Origin: Leclercia pneumoniae
GTDB lineage: Bacteria > Pseudomonadota > Gammaproteobacteria > Enterobacterales > Enterobacteriaceae
Assembly: GCF_017348915.1 (NCBI RefSeq)
Contig: NZ_CP071383.1
Coordinates: 3,162,001-3,226,000, forward strand
DNA length: 64,000 nucleotides
Reading direction: 5' to 3'
The notes beneath the pieces are model-generated. The model searched no databases, was not told the origin of the DNA, and worked only from the letters and a program-made list of their open reading frames with translations. A program made the translations under genes and the position numbers. Below are positions 35,543 to 46,691 of this stretch, piece after piece; the stretch's first letter is position 1, and each line of letters starts with the position of its first letter.

Positions 35543-36976
35543 TCATTTCATTGATTTTTCCGGCTTAAGCGGCAGTTCGATGCGAAAGCAAACATCGGTA
35601 CGGTCGTCAGTAATTAGGTTTAGCTCTCCGTGCATGCGGCGAATGCAGTCGCGAGCGATGCTCAGACCCAGGCCGCTCCCCTTGACCGCCCCTTTGCGCT
35701 GATGGCTCCCCTGGTAGAAGGGCTCAAAGATCATCTCCTGCTCGTCATCAGGGATAGGGCTTCCAGTATTGGCGACATCAATACAGACCCGCGAACCCTG
35801 GGTAAAACTCCGAATATAAATGGTACCGGATTCAGTACCATAGTGCACCGCATTGGAATAAAGATTGTCCAGCACGCTCATCAGTAGCATTGGCTCGGCA
35901 ACACAGGCTGACGCCTGCAGATCCATTTCGGTATGCATCATTTTAGCTCGCGCCGGCAAGCTATGGGCGGAGAGCACCATATCGACCAGCGGCGCAATCT
36001 CAACCCGCTCTAGCTCTGGCGCACCATCCGCCAGTTTACGGTTGTAATCAAGCAGCTGCTCAATCAATTTTTGCAGATTGCGGCTGCTGTCATCGAGAAT
36101 ATCCACTATCTCTTTTTGCTCGGGGGTGAGCGGCCCGGCAACCTGATCCGCCAACAATTCGGTGCCTTCACGCATGCTGGCCAGCGGCGTTTTCAATTCA
36201 TGGGATATATGGCGCAGGAACTGGTGGCGTTGTGATTCAAGCCACGCCAGCCGCTCCGAGAGCCAGATGATACGCTGCCCCACCGAACGCAGCTCGCGCG
36301 GGCCGGTAAAGACCACGGTATTGCCCAGAGAGCGCCCTTCCCCCAGGCGGTTGATCATCCGCTCAATGCCTTTTACCGGGCCGATGATCATGCGGGTAAA
36401 GAGCAGCACCAGAATCAGGCTGACCAGGAACAGCACCAGCGCCTGCCAGCCGAAGAACTGCCCGCGTTCGGCGATCTCCTGCTGTAGCTGCTGGCCACGA
36501 GAGAAGATCACCGAACGGGTAGCCTGTACCATCTCGGTATTGGCCGCGGCGAAGGCTTCCAGTCGGGAGGCGGCGTCAGCGTCCGGGCCGCTGTTATGGC
36601 ATTGAAGCTGGGCAAGCGCGTTGAGATCCTGACGCAACGCCTGATAGAGTTTATCGTCCGGTAATACCCCGGCGTGGGCATCCAGCATTTCACTGTAACG
36701 CTTGCGCTGATTCTGGTACACCCGCGCCAGCGTACGGTCATCCAGTACGCAGTATTGCCGGTAGCTGCGCTCCATCTCCAGTGCGGCATTGGTCATCGCC
36801 TCACTGCGACGGGCATCTATCAGCGTGGTCCGGTTAGTCAGCGCCGCCTGGGCGCTGAGCGCGTTCAGGCTTTGCCAGGCCTGCCATGCCAGCACCAGTA
36901 GCGGCAGCAGGATCAGGATAAAGGCCATCATAACTAACTGTCGCAGGGAGCGAGGAAAAACAGGCCAGCGTTTCAA
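35543..36976 (-). CDS. glrK: Sensor histidine kinase GlrK (QseE)
   Basis: The membrane sensor that phosphorylates GlrR. Two membrane helices at about 14-34 and 155-175 flank a periplasmic domain. HAMP and HisKA follow, with the phosphorylated histidine in HQFLRHISHELKTPLASMRE. The ATPase domain has an N box (LDNLYSNAVHYG) and G box (GSGLGLSIARD). The start chosen is TTG at 36974-36976 (then KRWPVFPRSLRQL), with GAGAG 7 bases upstream, giving 477 residues (E. coli 475). The ATG at 37042 lies in the glmY terminator stem, so it is unlikely to be used. Confidence 0.93.
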   Translation of the reverse strand: MKRWPVFPRSLRQLVMMAFILILLPLLVLAWQAWQSLNALSAQAALTNRTTLIDARRSEAMTNAALEMERSYRQYCVLDDRTLARVYQNQRKRYSEMLDAHAGVLPDDKLYQALRQDLNALAQLQCHNSGPDADAASRLEAFAAANTEMVQATRSVIFSRGQQLQQEIAERGQFFGWQALVLFLVSLILVLLFTRMIIGPVKGIERMINRLGEGRSLGNTVVFTGPRELRSVGQRIIWLSERLAWLESQRHQFLRHISHELKTPLASMREGTELLADQVAGPLTPEQKEIVDILDDSSRNLQKLIEQLLDYNRKLADGAPELERVEIAPLVDMVLSAHSLPARAKMMHTEMDLQASACVAEPMLLMSVLDNLYSNAVHYGTESGTIYIRSFTQGSRVCIDVANTGSPIPDDEQEMIFEPFYQGSHQRKGAVKGSGLGLSIARDCIRRMHGELNLITDDRTDVCFRIELPLKPEKSMK

Positions 36977-37037
36977 CGCATTACTCTCAGCTAAATAGGG
37001 GGTGAGTGGGATGCTACTGACTACGCGCTTCAGATAC

Positions 37038-37222
37038 AACAAAGCCGGGTAAAAACCCGGCTTTGTTGTGGAATGAGGCGGTGCCTAACTCGACGTTTCG
37101 CCCTGGGTCTGATAAAGCAAAGCAATTATCAGTAGTTGGACGGCAGGCACCTTGTTGTGCGTCATTCGAAGTTTATGTAGCGCGTCCCGAAGGGGCTGAC
37201 ATAAGAAGGTGAATGAGCCACT
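37038..37222 (-). ncRNA. glmY: Small RNA GlmY
   Basis: About 185 bases, nearly identical to what I recall of E. coli GlmY, from AGTGGCTCATTCAC at 37222 down to the terminator AACAAAGCCGGGT/ACCCGGCTTTGTT (37038-37067, a perfect 13-base stem with a T-rich loop). GlmY binds the adaptor RapZ and protects GlmZ, so that glmS mRNA is translated when glucosamine 6-phosphate is low. It sits between glrK and purL, as in E. coli, and has its own sigma-54 promoter at the right distance. Confidence 0.95.
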
Positions 37223-37233
37223 GGCTATAATTA

Positions 37234-37249
37234 TGCAACACTCGTGCCA
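37234..37249 (-). promoter_or_regulatory. Sigma-54 promoter of glmY
   Basis: On the minus strand TGGCAC-GAGTG-TTGCA matches the sigma-54 consensus (TGGCAC-N5-TTGCA) fully. The GC of the -12 element falls 12 bases before the glmY 5' end at 37222. An overlapping sigma-70 -10 element (CATAAT or TATAGC) may also be present, as in E. coli. Confidence 0.93.
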
Positions 37250-37338
37250 GAATGCAAATAAACTTATTAATTATATGATTTATAATGGTTTAATATATAA
37301 AAGACGTTAGTTTGCCGCTGAATGATTTTCAGGCTAAC

Positions 37339-37356
37339 TGTCGCCATTTAGCAACA
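37339..37356. promoter_or_regulatory. GlrR binding site candidate 1 (proximal)
   Basis: TGTC-N10-AACA, 7 of 8 fixed positions of the GlrR consensus TGTC-N10-GACA, about 125 bases upstream of the glmY start. Confidence 0.65.
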
Positions 37357-37401
37357 GCTTAAAGTGCAATTACCTCAACTCATAAAAATCAATCACTTAT
37401 G

Positions 37402-37419
37402 CGTCTCCATATAGAGACA
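37402..37419. promoter_or_regulatory. GlrR binding site candidate 2
   Basis: CGTC-N10-GACA, 7 of 8 fixed positions. It overlaps the palindrome GTCTC-CATATA-GAGAC. It lies about 190 bases upstream of the glmY start. Confidence 0.65.
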
Positions 37420-37434
37420 CCCGATTATTGCGCT

Positions 37435-37452
37435 TGTCGCAATTTCCCGACA
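37435..37452. promoter_or_regulatory. GlrR binding site candidate 3 (distal)
   Basis: TGTC-GCAATTTCCC-GACA matches the GlrR consensus at all 8 fixed positions. Three sites upstream of a sigma-54 promoter match the layout known for E. coli glmY. Confidence 0.8.
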
Positions 37453-37483
37453 CTATCGCGTGTTCTCCATCACAAATAAAAAT

Positions 37484-37499
37484 CCCGGCGTTTGCCGGG
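37484..37499 (-). terminator. Intrinsic terminator of purL
   Basis: On the minus strand CCCGGC-AAAC-GCCGGG followed by ATTTTTATTTG, 21 bases after the purL stop. It separates purL from the glmY control region. Confidence 0.85.
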
Positions 37500-37519
37500 C
37501 CTTATTACTTGCCGGGGAA

Positions 37520-40500
37520 TTAACCCAGCTGTTTACGCGCGTTGCGGAAGATACGCATCCATGGGCTGTCTTCGCCCCAGTTTTCCGGGTGCCAGGAGTT
37601 GCTGACGGTACGGAAGACGCGTTCCGGGTGCGGCATCATAATGGTCGCACGGCCGCTTTCGCTGGTGACCGCGGTAATACCATTGACTGAGCCGTTCGGG
37701 TTCGCCGGGTAGGTCTGGGTGACTTTGCCGAAGTTATCCACGAAGCGCAGCGCCACCAGCCCTTTACTTTCCAGCTGAGCGAGATGCGCCGCATCACGTA
37801 CTTCTACCTGCCCTTCGCCGTGAGAGACGGCAATCGGCATCTGCGATCCTACCATCCCCTGCAGCAGCAGAGACGGGCTTTGGGTCACTTCAACCAGGCT
37901 GAAACGCGCTTCGAAGCGATCGGACTGGTTACGCACAAAGCGCGGCCAGGCCTCGCTACCTGGGATCAGCTCGCGCAGGTTAGACATCATCTGGCAGCCG
38001 TTACACACGCCCAGCGCCAGCGTCTGCGGACGATGGAAGAAGGTTTCGAACTCATCGCGCACGCGGCTGTTGAAGAGGATCGATTTCGCCCAGCCTTCAC
38101 CGGCCCCCAGTACGTCACCGTAAGAGAAACCACCGCAGGCTACCAGCGCATGGAAATCTTCCAGACCCCTGCGTCCGCCAATCAGGTCGCTCATGTGCAC
38201 ATCGATGGCATCGAAGCCCGCACGGTGGAAGGCCGCTGCCATCTCAACGTGTGAGTTCACCCCCTGCTCGCGCAGAACCGCCACTTTCGGGCGCGCGCCG
38301 GTCGCGATATAAGGCGCGGCGATATCCTCGTTGATATCGAAGGAGAGCTTCACATTCAGCCCTGGATCGTTATCGTTGGCCTTGGCCTCGTGTTCCTGAT
38401 CGGCACATTCCGGGTTATCGCGCAGGCGCTGCATCTGCCAGGTGGTCTCTGCCCACCACATACGCAGGGTGGTACGGCTTTCGCTGAACACCGCATGGCC
38501 GTCCGCTTCAATCACGAAGCGATCGCCCTGTACGGCTTTACCCAGATAGTGCACGCAATCTGCCAGGCCATGCTGAGCCAGCAGGGCCTCAACCGCGTCG
38601 CGATCGGCAGCACGCACCTGAATCACGGCGCCCAGCTCTTCATTGAACAGTGCGGCCAGACGATCCTCGCCCAGCGTCGCGATGTTGGCTTCCACGCCAC
38701 AGTGACCGGTAAAGGCCATCTCTGCCAGAGTCACCAGCAGACCGCCGTCGGAACGGTCGTGATAAGCCAACAGTTTGCGCTGCGCCACCAGCGTCTGAAT
38801 CGCGTCGTAGAAGCCTTTCAGCTGCGCCACGTCACGCACGTCGGCAGGCTTATCGCCCAGTTGGCGGTAAACCTGCGCCAGCGCGGTTGCCCCGAGGGCG
38901 TTCTGGCCTTTGCCGAGATCGATCAGCAACAGGGCATTATCTTCGAGAGAGAGCTCAGGGGTAATGGTCTGACGCACATCTTCCACGCGGGCAAAGGCGG
39001 TAATCACCAGCGACAGCGGAGAGGTCATCTCGCGCTGTTCGTTACCTTCCTGCCAGCGGGTTTTCATCGACATGGAGTCTTTACCCACCGGAATGGTCAG
39101 CCCCAGCGCCGGACAGAGCTCTTCGCCCACGGCTTTCACCGCTTCGTACAGCCCGGCGTCTTCACCCGGATGACCCGCTGCGGCCATCCAGTTAGCAGAG
39201 AGTTTGATGCGTTTGATATCGCCAATGCGGGTAGCGGCGATGTTGGTCAACGCTTCACCCACGGCCAGACGAGCCGAAGCCCCGAAGTCCAGCAGTGCAA
39301 CCGGCGCGCGCTCGCCCAATGCCATCGCTTCACCATAGTAGCTATCGAGGCTGGCGGTGGTTACCGCGCAGTTGGCAACCGGGATCTGCCATGGCCCTAC
39401 CATCTGGTCACGGGAGACCATTCCGGTCACGGTACGGTCGCCGATAGTTACCAGGAAAGTTTTTTCCGCCACGGTGGGCAGATGCAGAACGCGGTTTACC
39501 GCTTCTGCTATCGAGATGTCCTGACGTTCCAGCGCTTTGCCTGCCGCTTTACGGGTCTCGACATCGCGGGTCATCTTCGGCGTTTTGCCCAGCAGCACGT
39601 CCAGCGGCAGATCGATCGGCTGGTTGTCGAAATGGGTGTCATTCAGGCTGAGGTGCATCTCTTCGGTCGCTTCACCGATCACCGCATAAGGAGCACGTTC
39701 ACGACGGCACAACTCATCGAACAGCGGCAACTGGTCTGGCGAAACCGCCAGCACGTAACGCTCCTGCGATTCGTTACACCAGATTTCCAGCGGGCTCATG
39801 CCCGGTTCGTCGTTCAGGATGTCGCGCAGGTTGAAACGGCCACCGCGACCGCCATCGCTCACCAGCTCCGGCATAGCGTTGGAGAGACCGCCCGCCCCGA
39901 CGTCGTGGATGAAGAGAATCGGGTTCGCATCGCCCAGCTGCCAGCAGCGGTCGATCACCTCCTGACAACGGCGCTCCATTTCCGGGTTATCACGCTGTAC
40001 GGAGGCAAAATCGAGGTCCGCATCAGACTGACCGGATGCCATGGACGAGGCCGCCCCGCCGCCCAGACCGATATTCATCGCCGGACCGCCGAGCACGATC
40101 AGCTTCGCACCGACGACGATCTCACCTTTCTGCACATGATCGGCGCGGATGTTGCCGATCCCGCCAGCCAGCATGATGGGTTTGTGGTAGCCTCGCAGCT
40201 CTTCGCCGTTGTGGCTCTCCACTTTCTCTTCGTAGGTACGGAAGTAACCGTTAAGCGCCGGACGACCAAATTCGTTGTTGAATGCCGCACCGCCCAGTGG
40301 GCCGTCGGTCATAATATCCAGCGCGGTGACAATACGTTCCGGCTTACCGAAATCTTCTTCCCAGGGCTGTTCAAAGCCCGGGATACGCAGGTTGGAGACG
40401 GAGAAGCCCACCAGACCCGCTTTGGGTTTTGCACCGCGACCGGTTGCCCCTTCGTCACGGATTTCACCGCCGGAGCCGGTCGCCGCACCCGGCCACGGCG

Positions 40501-41407
40501 AAATCGCCGTCGGGTGGTTATGCGTTTCTACTTTCATCAGGATATGCGCAGGCTCCTGATGGAAGTCATAGCGCCCTGCTTCGCGATCGGCGAAGAAGCG
40601 GCCCACCTCGGAACCCTCCATTACCGCGGCGTTGTCTTTATAGGCAGACAGCACGTGGTCAGGGGTTAGCTCCATGGTGTTTTTAATCATTTTGAACAGC
40701 GACTTCGGCTGCTGTTCGCCGTCAATCACCCAGTCGGCGTTGAAGATTTTGTGGCGGCAGTGTTCTGAGTTCGCCTGGGCGAACATATAGAGTTCGATAT
40801 CGTTCGGATTGCGGTTTAGTTTAACGAACGCATCCTGCAGATAATCAATTTCATCTTCGGCCAGCGCCAGGCCGAGACGCAGGTTGGCGTCAATCAGCGC
40901 CTGACGGCCCTGCCCCAGCACATCCACGCTCTGCACGGGCGCCGGCTGATGATGGGCGAAGAGCTGCTCCGCGTCGTTTAACGCGCCAAAGACGCTCTCC
41001 ATCATGCGGTCATGCAGTTCAGCGGCCACGGTCGCCCACTGGGCGTCGGTCAGCGTTGAGGCTTCAACGTAATAAGCCACGCCGCGTTCAAGGCGGTTTA
41101 CCTGCGTCAGGCCACAGTTATGGGCGATGTCGGTTGCTTTAGAAGACCAGGGGGAGATGGTACCAGGGCGAGGGGTGACGAGCAGAAGTTTACCGGTTGG
41201 GGTATGGCTGCTCAGGCTCGGGCCATACTTCAGCAGGCGCTCAAGTCTCGCTCGCTCCTCTGCATCCAGAGGGGCATTCAGGTCAGCAAAATGGACATAC
41301 TCAGCGTAAATATTGCTTACCGGAAGGTCGGCCGCCTGAAAACGTGCCAGCAGTTTGTTGATACGGAAGGCAGACAGTGCAGGCGAACCACGCAGAATTT
41401 CCATCAT
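37520..41407 (-). CDS. purL: Phosphoribosylformylglycinamidine synthase
   Basis: The fourth step of purine synthesis: FGAR plus glutamine and ATP gives FGAM. It is the large fused form of 1295 residues, as in E. coli. An N-terminal PurS-like domain is followed by two AIR-synthase-like halves (with [20 protein letters not shown] near 290) and a C-terminal glutaminase with the nucleophilic cysteine in [12 protein letters not shown] and the His/Glu pair in PHPERVFR. The start is the ATG at 41405-41407 ([10 protein letters not shown]); the frame stays open 39 codons upstream through the promoter region. A PurR box lies 88 bases upstream. Confidence 0.98.
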   Translation of the reverse strand: MMEILRGSPALSAFRINKLLARFQAADLPVSNIYAEYVHFADLNAPLDAEERARLERLLKYGPSLSSHTPTGKLLLVTPRPGTISPWSSKATDIAHNCGLTQVNRLERGVAYYVEASTLTDAQWATVAAELHDRMMESVFGALNDAEQLFAHHQPAPVQSVDVLGQGRQALIDANLRLGLALAEDEIDYLQDAFVKLNRNPNDIELYMFAQANSEHCRHKIFNADWVIDGEQQPKSLFKMIKNTMELTPDHVLSAYKDNAAVMEGSEVGRFFADREAGRYDFHQEPAHILMKVETHNHPTAISPWPGAATGSGGEIRDEGATGRGAKPKAGLVGFSVSNLRIPGFEQPWEEDFGKPERIVTALDIMTDGPLGGAAFNNEFGRPALNGYFRTYEEKVESHNGEELRGYHKPIMLAGGIGNIRADHVQKGEIVVGAKLIVLGGPAMNIGLGGGAASSMASGQSDADLDFASVQRDNPEMERRCQEVIDRCWQLGDANPILFIHDVGAGGLSNAMPELVSDGGRGGRFNLRDILNDEPGMSPLEIWCNESQERYVLAVSPDQLPLFDELCRRERAPYAVIGEATEEMHLSLNDTHFDNQPIDLPLDVLLGKTPKMTRDVETRKAAGKALERQDISIAEAVNRVLHLPTVAEKTFLVTIGDRTVTGMVSRDQMVGPWQIPVANCAVTTASLDSYYGEAMALGERAPVALLDFGASARLAVGEALTNIAATRIGDIKRIKLSANWMAAAGHPGEDAGLYEAVKAVGEELCPALGLTIPVGKDSMSMKTRWQEGNEQREMTSPLSLVITAFARVEDVRQTITPELSLEDNALLLIDLGKGQNALGATALAQVYRQLGDKPADVRDVAQLKGFYDAIQTLVAQRKLLAYHDRSDGGLLVTLAEMAFTGHCGVEANIATLGEDRLAALFNEELGAVIQVRAADRDAVEALLAQHGLADCVHYLGKAVQGDRFVIEADGHAVFSESRTTLRMWWAETTWQMQRLRDNPECADQEHEAKANDNDPGLNVKLSFDINEDIAAPYIATGARPKVAVLREQGVNSHVEMAAAFHRAGFDAIDVHMSDLIGGRRGLEDFHALVACGGFSYGDVLGAGEGWAKSILFNSRVRDEFETFFHRPQTLALGVCNGCQMMSNLRELIPGSEAWPRFVRNQSDRFEARFSLVEVTQSPSLLLQGMVGSQMPIAVSHGEGQVEVRDAAHLAQLESKGLVALRFVDNFGKVTQTYPANPNGSVNGITAVTSESGRATIMMPHPERVFRTVSNSWHPENWGEDSPWMRIFRNARKQLG

Positions 41408-41494
41408 AAGTCTCTCGTCTTCGAAGCGCCGGAGGCGCTTACAGTGTGCGCAAGGGGGGAAAACGGGCGTCATTATAGAGAATCCTGAGCGCAG

Positions 41495-41510
41495 ACGAAA
41501 CCGTTTGCGT
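41495..41510 (-). promoter_or_regulatory. PurR box upstream of purL
   Basis: On the minus strand ACGCAAACGGTTTCGT matches the PurR consensus at 15 of 16 positions. It is at the expected place for purL repression by PurR with hypoxanthine or guanine. Confidence 0.88.
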
Positions 41511-41675
41511 CGAAATAAAATCACAGCGTAAATTTAACAATAGGTGTTGCCGTTATCTGTAATAAGTTGCCAACTGGCTTAAGTTTACGCAAAATGCCGC
41601 TCAATCAATGGCAAACCGTACTTTTAACATGGCCACTGCAGACTGAGGCAAGCGCTGACGCAGAGAATTAACTAA

Positions 41676-43665
<1,990 letters not shown>

Positions 43666-43677
43666 TTATGTATAACA

Positions 43678-44313
43678 CTATTCCAGCTGCTGTAGCTCGC
43701 CCTGGGGAGTGACACGCCAGCGGTGCTGGCAGAAGTAGAGCAGCGGGTTATCTTGCTTACTGTCGCTGTAACCACTGTACAGGCGCAGCGGCGTACCGAT
43801 TCTTTTCTCCAGTTGCGCCACCTTTTCATGGCCAAGACAGCGCATGGTGAGCACCCAACCGCCGTAGCGTCGCCCTGTCTGGGTGGCGATAAGGTTCACT
43901 TTCGGCAACCACGGCGTATCGAAATAGACGAGCTCCACCAACGGCTGTGGAGATCCGGTAATCAACCAAATATCGGCATCCGACGCATCAAGATAGGCGG
44001 TGAGCCTCTGCTGCACCACCGGAAAGGCGGTAACATGCTGGCGAAACCAGTCGGCAAAATCCTGACGCAGCTGTTGCAGTCGCGCCTCGCTGTGGCCAAA
44101 TGTGCATCCCCACAGCAACAGACTCATGGGCCAGCGGGCTGCGCGCCCTTTTATCAGTAACGCGCAGCCGATGACCGGCAGGAGGGGCAATACGAGCAAC
44201 GCATTCAGGGGTTGTCGGCGCAATAAATAACGCATAAACGTACCGAACATATCCTGTTGATGAAGCGTTCCATCCAGATCAAAAAAGACAACCCGACGCT
44301 CGTTATTAACCAA
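43678..44313 (-). CDS. pgpC: Phosphatidylglycerophosphatase C
   Basis: Removes phosphate from phosphatidylglycerol phosphate; one of three such enzymes in enterobacteria. It has 211 residues, as in E. coli. The HAD-type N-terminal motif is VVFFDLDGTLHQQD with the nucleophilic aspartate, and a membrane segment lies near 30-50 (LNALLVLPLLPVIGCALLI). The start codon is TTG (44311-44313), with AGGAG upstream inside the end of the PTS gene that precedes it by 3 bases, so expression may be linked to it. Confidence 0.93.
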   Translation of the reverse strand: MVNNERRVVFFDLDGTLHQQDMFGTFMRYLLRRQPLNALLVLPLLPVIGCALLIKGRAARWPMSLLLWGCTFGHSEARLQQLRQDFADWFRQHVTAFPVVQQRLTAYLDASDADIWLITGSPQPLVELVYFDTPWLPKVNLIATQTGRRYGGWVLTMRCLGHEKVAQLEKRIGTPLRLYSGYSDSKQDNPLLYFCQHRWRVTPQGELQQLE

Positions 44314-44316
44314 ACC

Positions 44317-45669
44317 TCACTCCTCTGGATCGTTGAACCCTAACAGCCAGGTAAAGAGGAACCCGGCGATCACCGCTATTAAATAGCCTAACAGATAGAG
44401 CATGACTTTTCCGGTCACGATGGTTAATGCCAGCGGTAAACCGGAAATACCAAAGGTGATGACGGTCGCCACTTTCCAGAAACTGATCAGCGCCCCACCC
44501 ACGGCACCGCCCAGGCAGGCACCGATAAATGGCTTACCGAGCGGCAGCGTGACGCCAAAAATGAGCGGTTCGCCGATGCCGAGTAAGCCCACCGGCAGAG
44601 CCCCTTTAATCACTTTTTTTAGGCGTGCATTGCGGGTTTTCATCAATACCGCAATCGCTGCCCCCACCTGCCCGACACCGGCCATCGACAGAATCGGCAG
44701 CAAGGCGTTAAAGCCGTGGGCCTGCACCAGCTCGACGTGGATGGGCACCAGCCCCTGATGCAGGCCAGTCAACACCAGCGGCAGGAAGGTCCCGGCCAAC
44801 ACCGCCCCTACCAGGAATCCACCCCGGTCGATAGCCCAGGAGGCACCGTGCGCAATCGCATCGGAGATCCAGCCGCCGAGCGGTTGCAGGGCAATAATCG
44901 CAATACTGCCCGTAATGAGCGTCGTCAGCAGCGGGTTGAGGATCAGCTCCAGCGAGCCCGGCAGGGCATTGCGCAGCTTTTTCTCGACCCAACACATCAG
45001 CACGACCACCAGCAGCACGGCAATAACCCCGCCACGGCCAGGCTGGAGCGCCTCGCCAAACAGGCTTATTTGCGCCAGCTGTGGGCTGGAGAGGATCCCG
45101 GCCATAACCCCGCCCATAGCAAGCGAGCCGCCAAATACCTTAGCGGTATTGACCCCCACCAGAATGTTCATGATCGCGAAGACAGCACTGCCAAAGATGC
45201 CCAGGATCCCCAGCAGATTGGGGTACTGCATAGCAAAATCACCGACAATATCCGGGCGCTTCAGGATATTAATGATCCCGGTGATCAGCCCGGAGGCGAT
45301 AAACGCCGGAATCAGCGGAATAAAGACGTTTGCCAGTTGGCGCAGGGCATCGCTCATCGGTGCTTTATAGCGCGCCTTCACCTGAGCTTTGGTGCGCTCG
45401 GCGTCATCCACCTCTGCGCCCCCCATCAACGCGCGCATGGCATCCACGACTTGCGCAGCTTTGCCCGGCCCGACAATCAACTGGTGCTGCTCGCCCTGCT
45501 TCACATAGCCGCTGACGCCCGGCAGTTTCTTCAGATGCGGGAGATCGAGCCTGGACTCGTCTACTACCTCCACCCGCACGCGCGTCATGCAGTTTTCCAG
45601 ACGCAGGATGTTTTTCTCTCCGCCAATCCCCTGCAGGATACAGCTGGCGAGCGCTGCCGTTTTTTCCAT
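44317..45669 (-). CDS. PTS permease EIIBC, N-acetylmuramic acid/sucrose type
   Basis: A 450-residue sugar PTS permease. The N-terminal EIIB domain (about 1-80) has the phosphorylated cysteine C27 in RLENCMTRVRV; the EIIC domain (about 105-445) contains segments shared with E. coli MurP (FNALLPILSMAGVGQVGAA, LLGIGEPLIFGVTLP). There is no EIIA domain, so EIIA-Glc would supply phosphate. Downstream position after murQ points to MurNAc or a related lactyl amino sugar. It is shorter than and clearly diverged from E. coli MurP (474 residues), so the exact substrate is open. Confidence 0.85.
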   Translation of the reverse strand: MEKTAALASCILQGIGGEKNILRLENCMTRVRVEVVDESRLDLPHLKKLPGVSGYVKQGEQHQLIVGPGKAAQVVDAMRALMGGAEVDDAERTKAQVKARYKAPMSDALRQLANVFIPLIPAFIASGLITGIINILKRPDIVGDFAMQYPNLLGILGIFGSAVFAIMNILVGVNTAKVFGGSLAMGGVMAGILSSPQLAQISLFGEALQPGRGGVIAVLLVVVLMCWVEKKLRNALPGSLELILNPLLTTLITGSIAIIALQPLGGWISDAIAHGASWAIDRGGFLVGAVLAGTFLPLVLTGLHQGLVPIHVELVQAHGFNALLPILSMAGVGQVGAAIAVLMKTRNARLKKVIKGALPVGLLGIGEPLIFGVTLPLGKPFIGACLGGAVGGALISFWKVATVITFGISGLPLALTIVTGKVMLYLLGYLIAVIAGFLFTWLLGFNDPEE

Positions 45670-45679
45670 ATCCGCCTCT

Positions 45680-46573
45680 TTAGTTTTCTAACGCCGCCCG
45701 TAAAAAACCACTGTGCTGGTCGAGTCGGGCACGCGCCGTCGTCGCATCCAGCCCGCTTAATATCATCAGAATGGCAGGCTTAACGTCATAATCGGTCTGC
45801 TGGAGCACCTTTTCGGCCTCTTCACGCGTGGTGCCGGTCGCTTCCACGACCGTGCGGCAAGCCCTGTCGATAAGCTTCACGTTGGTGGCCTTCATATCCA
45901 CCATCAGGTTCTGGTAAACCTTGCCAAACTTCACCATCGCGCCGGTAGAGATCATGTTCAGCACCAGTTTCTGCGCCGTGCCGGATTTAAGTCGCGTGGA
46001 GCCGGTCAGAGCTTCAGGCCCTACCACGGGCGAAATAGCGATATCCGCCACCTGGGCGATAGGGGATCCTGGATTACAGGAGATGGCCACCGTCGTGCAG
46101 CCGGTCTGTCTGGCATATGCCAGGCCACCCAGCACGTACGGCGTGCGCCCCGATGCCGCCAGCCCGACGACCAGATCCTGCGGTGTCAGGGCAATGTCGC
46201 GTAAATCGTCTTCACCGAGCTGCGGGCTGTCCTCCGCCCCTTCGACGGCTTTTAACAATGCCCCCGGCCCACCAGCTATCAGGCCGATCACCAGGCCGTG
46301 CGGTACGCCGAACGTAGGTGGACATTCAGAAGCATCCAGCACGCCCAGGCGACCACTGGTCCCCGCCCCCATGTAAATAATGCGGCCGCCCGATTTCAAT
46401 GCAGTAGCCGCCGCATCGACCGCTTTCGCAACCTCGGGCAATGTCTCTTTCACTGCCTGCGCGACCAGCGTATCCTGTTGATTAAAACGGCTTACAAGGT
46501 CAAAAGTGGAGAGCGCATCCAGATCCATGGTCTGCGGGTTACGGGTTTCAGAAACAAGCGATCCTAGATTCAT
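45680..46573 (-). CDS. murQ: N-acetylmuramic acid 6-phosphate etherase
   Basis: Cleaves the lactyl ether of MurNAc 6-phosphate to give GlcNAc 6-phosphate and D-lactate, which allows recycling of cell-wall sugar. It has 297 residues (E. coli 298). The SIS fold has [20 protein letters not shown] near 70 with the catalytic glutamate, and [10 protein letters not shown] near 210. It is the first gene of a two-gene operon with the PTS permease (10-base gap), read away from yfhH. A GAGG ribosome site lies 8 bases before the ATG. Confidence 0.95.
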   Translation of the reverse strand: MNLGSLVSETRNPQTMDLDALSTFDLVSRFNQQDTLVAQAVKETLPEVAKAVDAAATALKSGGRIIYMGAGTSGRLGVLDASECPPTFGVPHGLVIGLIAGGPGALLKAVEGAEDSPQLGEDDLRDIALTPQDLVVGLAASGRTPYVLGGLAYARQTGCTTVAISCNPGSPIAQVADIAISPVVGPEALTGSTRLKSGTAQKLVLNMISTGAMVKFGKVYQNLMVDMKATNVKLIDRACRTVVEATGTTREEAEKVLQQTDYDVKPAILMILSGLDATTARARLDQHSGFLRAALEN

Positions 46574-46587
46574 CTTTTGTGCCTCAA

Positions 46588-46600
46588 GAATTTTTAATTC
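46588..46600. promoter_or_regulatory. Operator candidate, murQ side
   Basis: GAAT-TTTTA-ATTC, a palindrome with GAAT/ATTC ends and a 5-base centre, 14 bases upstream of the murQ start. The same pattern recurs 33 bases away at 46621-46633, about three helical turns. This is a probable YfhH binding site. Confidence 0.5.
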
Positions 46601-46620
46601 ATAATAATCGCACTATAATG

Positions 46621-46633
46621 GAATATAAAATTC
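46621..46633. promoter_or_regulatory. Operator candidate, yfhH side
   Basis: GAAT-ATAAA-ATTC, the second copy of the GAAT-N5-ATTC palindrome. It directly follows a TATAAT (46614-46619) that could be the yfhH -10 element. A weaker third half-site (GAATATTGCTC on the minus strand) lies at 46642-46652 or just beyond. Confidence 0.5.
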
Positions 46634-46691
46634 ATTCGGGCGAGCAATATTCTCAATTTGCAACAGCTATCACATTTCGCCAGGAGACCTC

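Noticed and set aside
36977..37042. ATG start for glrK at 37042
   Set aside because: It lies inside the glmY terminator stem. The TTG at 36976 matches the family N-terminus and has a ribosome site.
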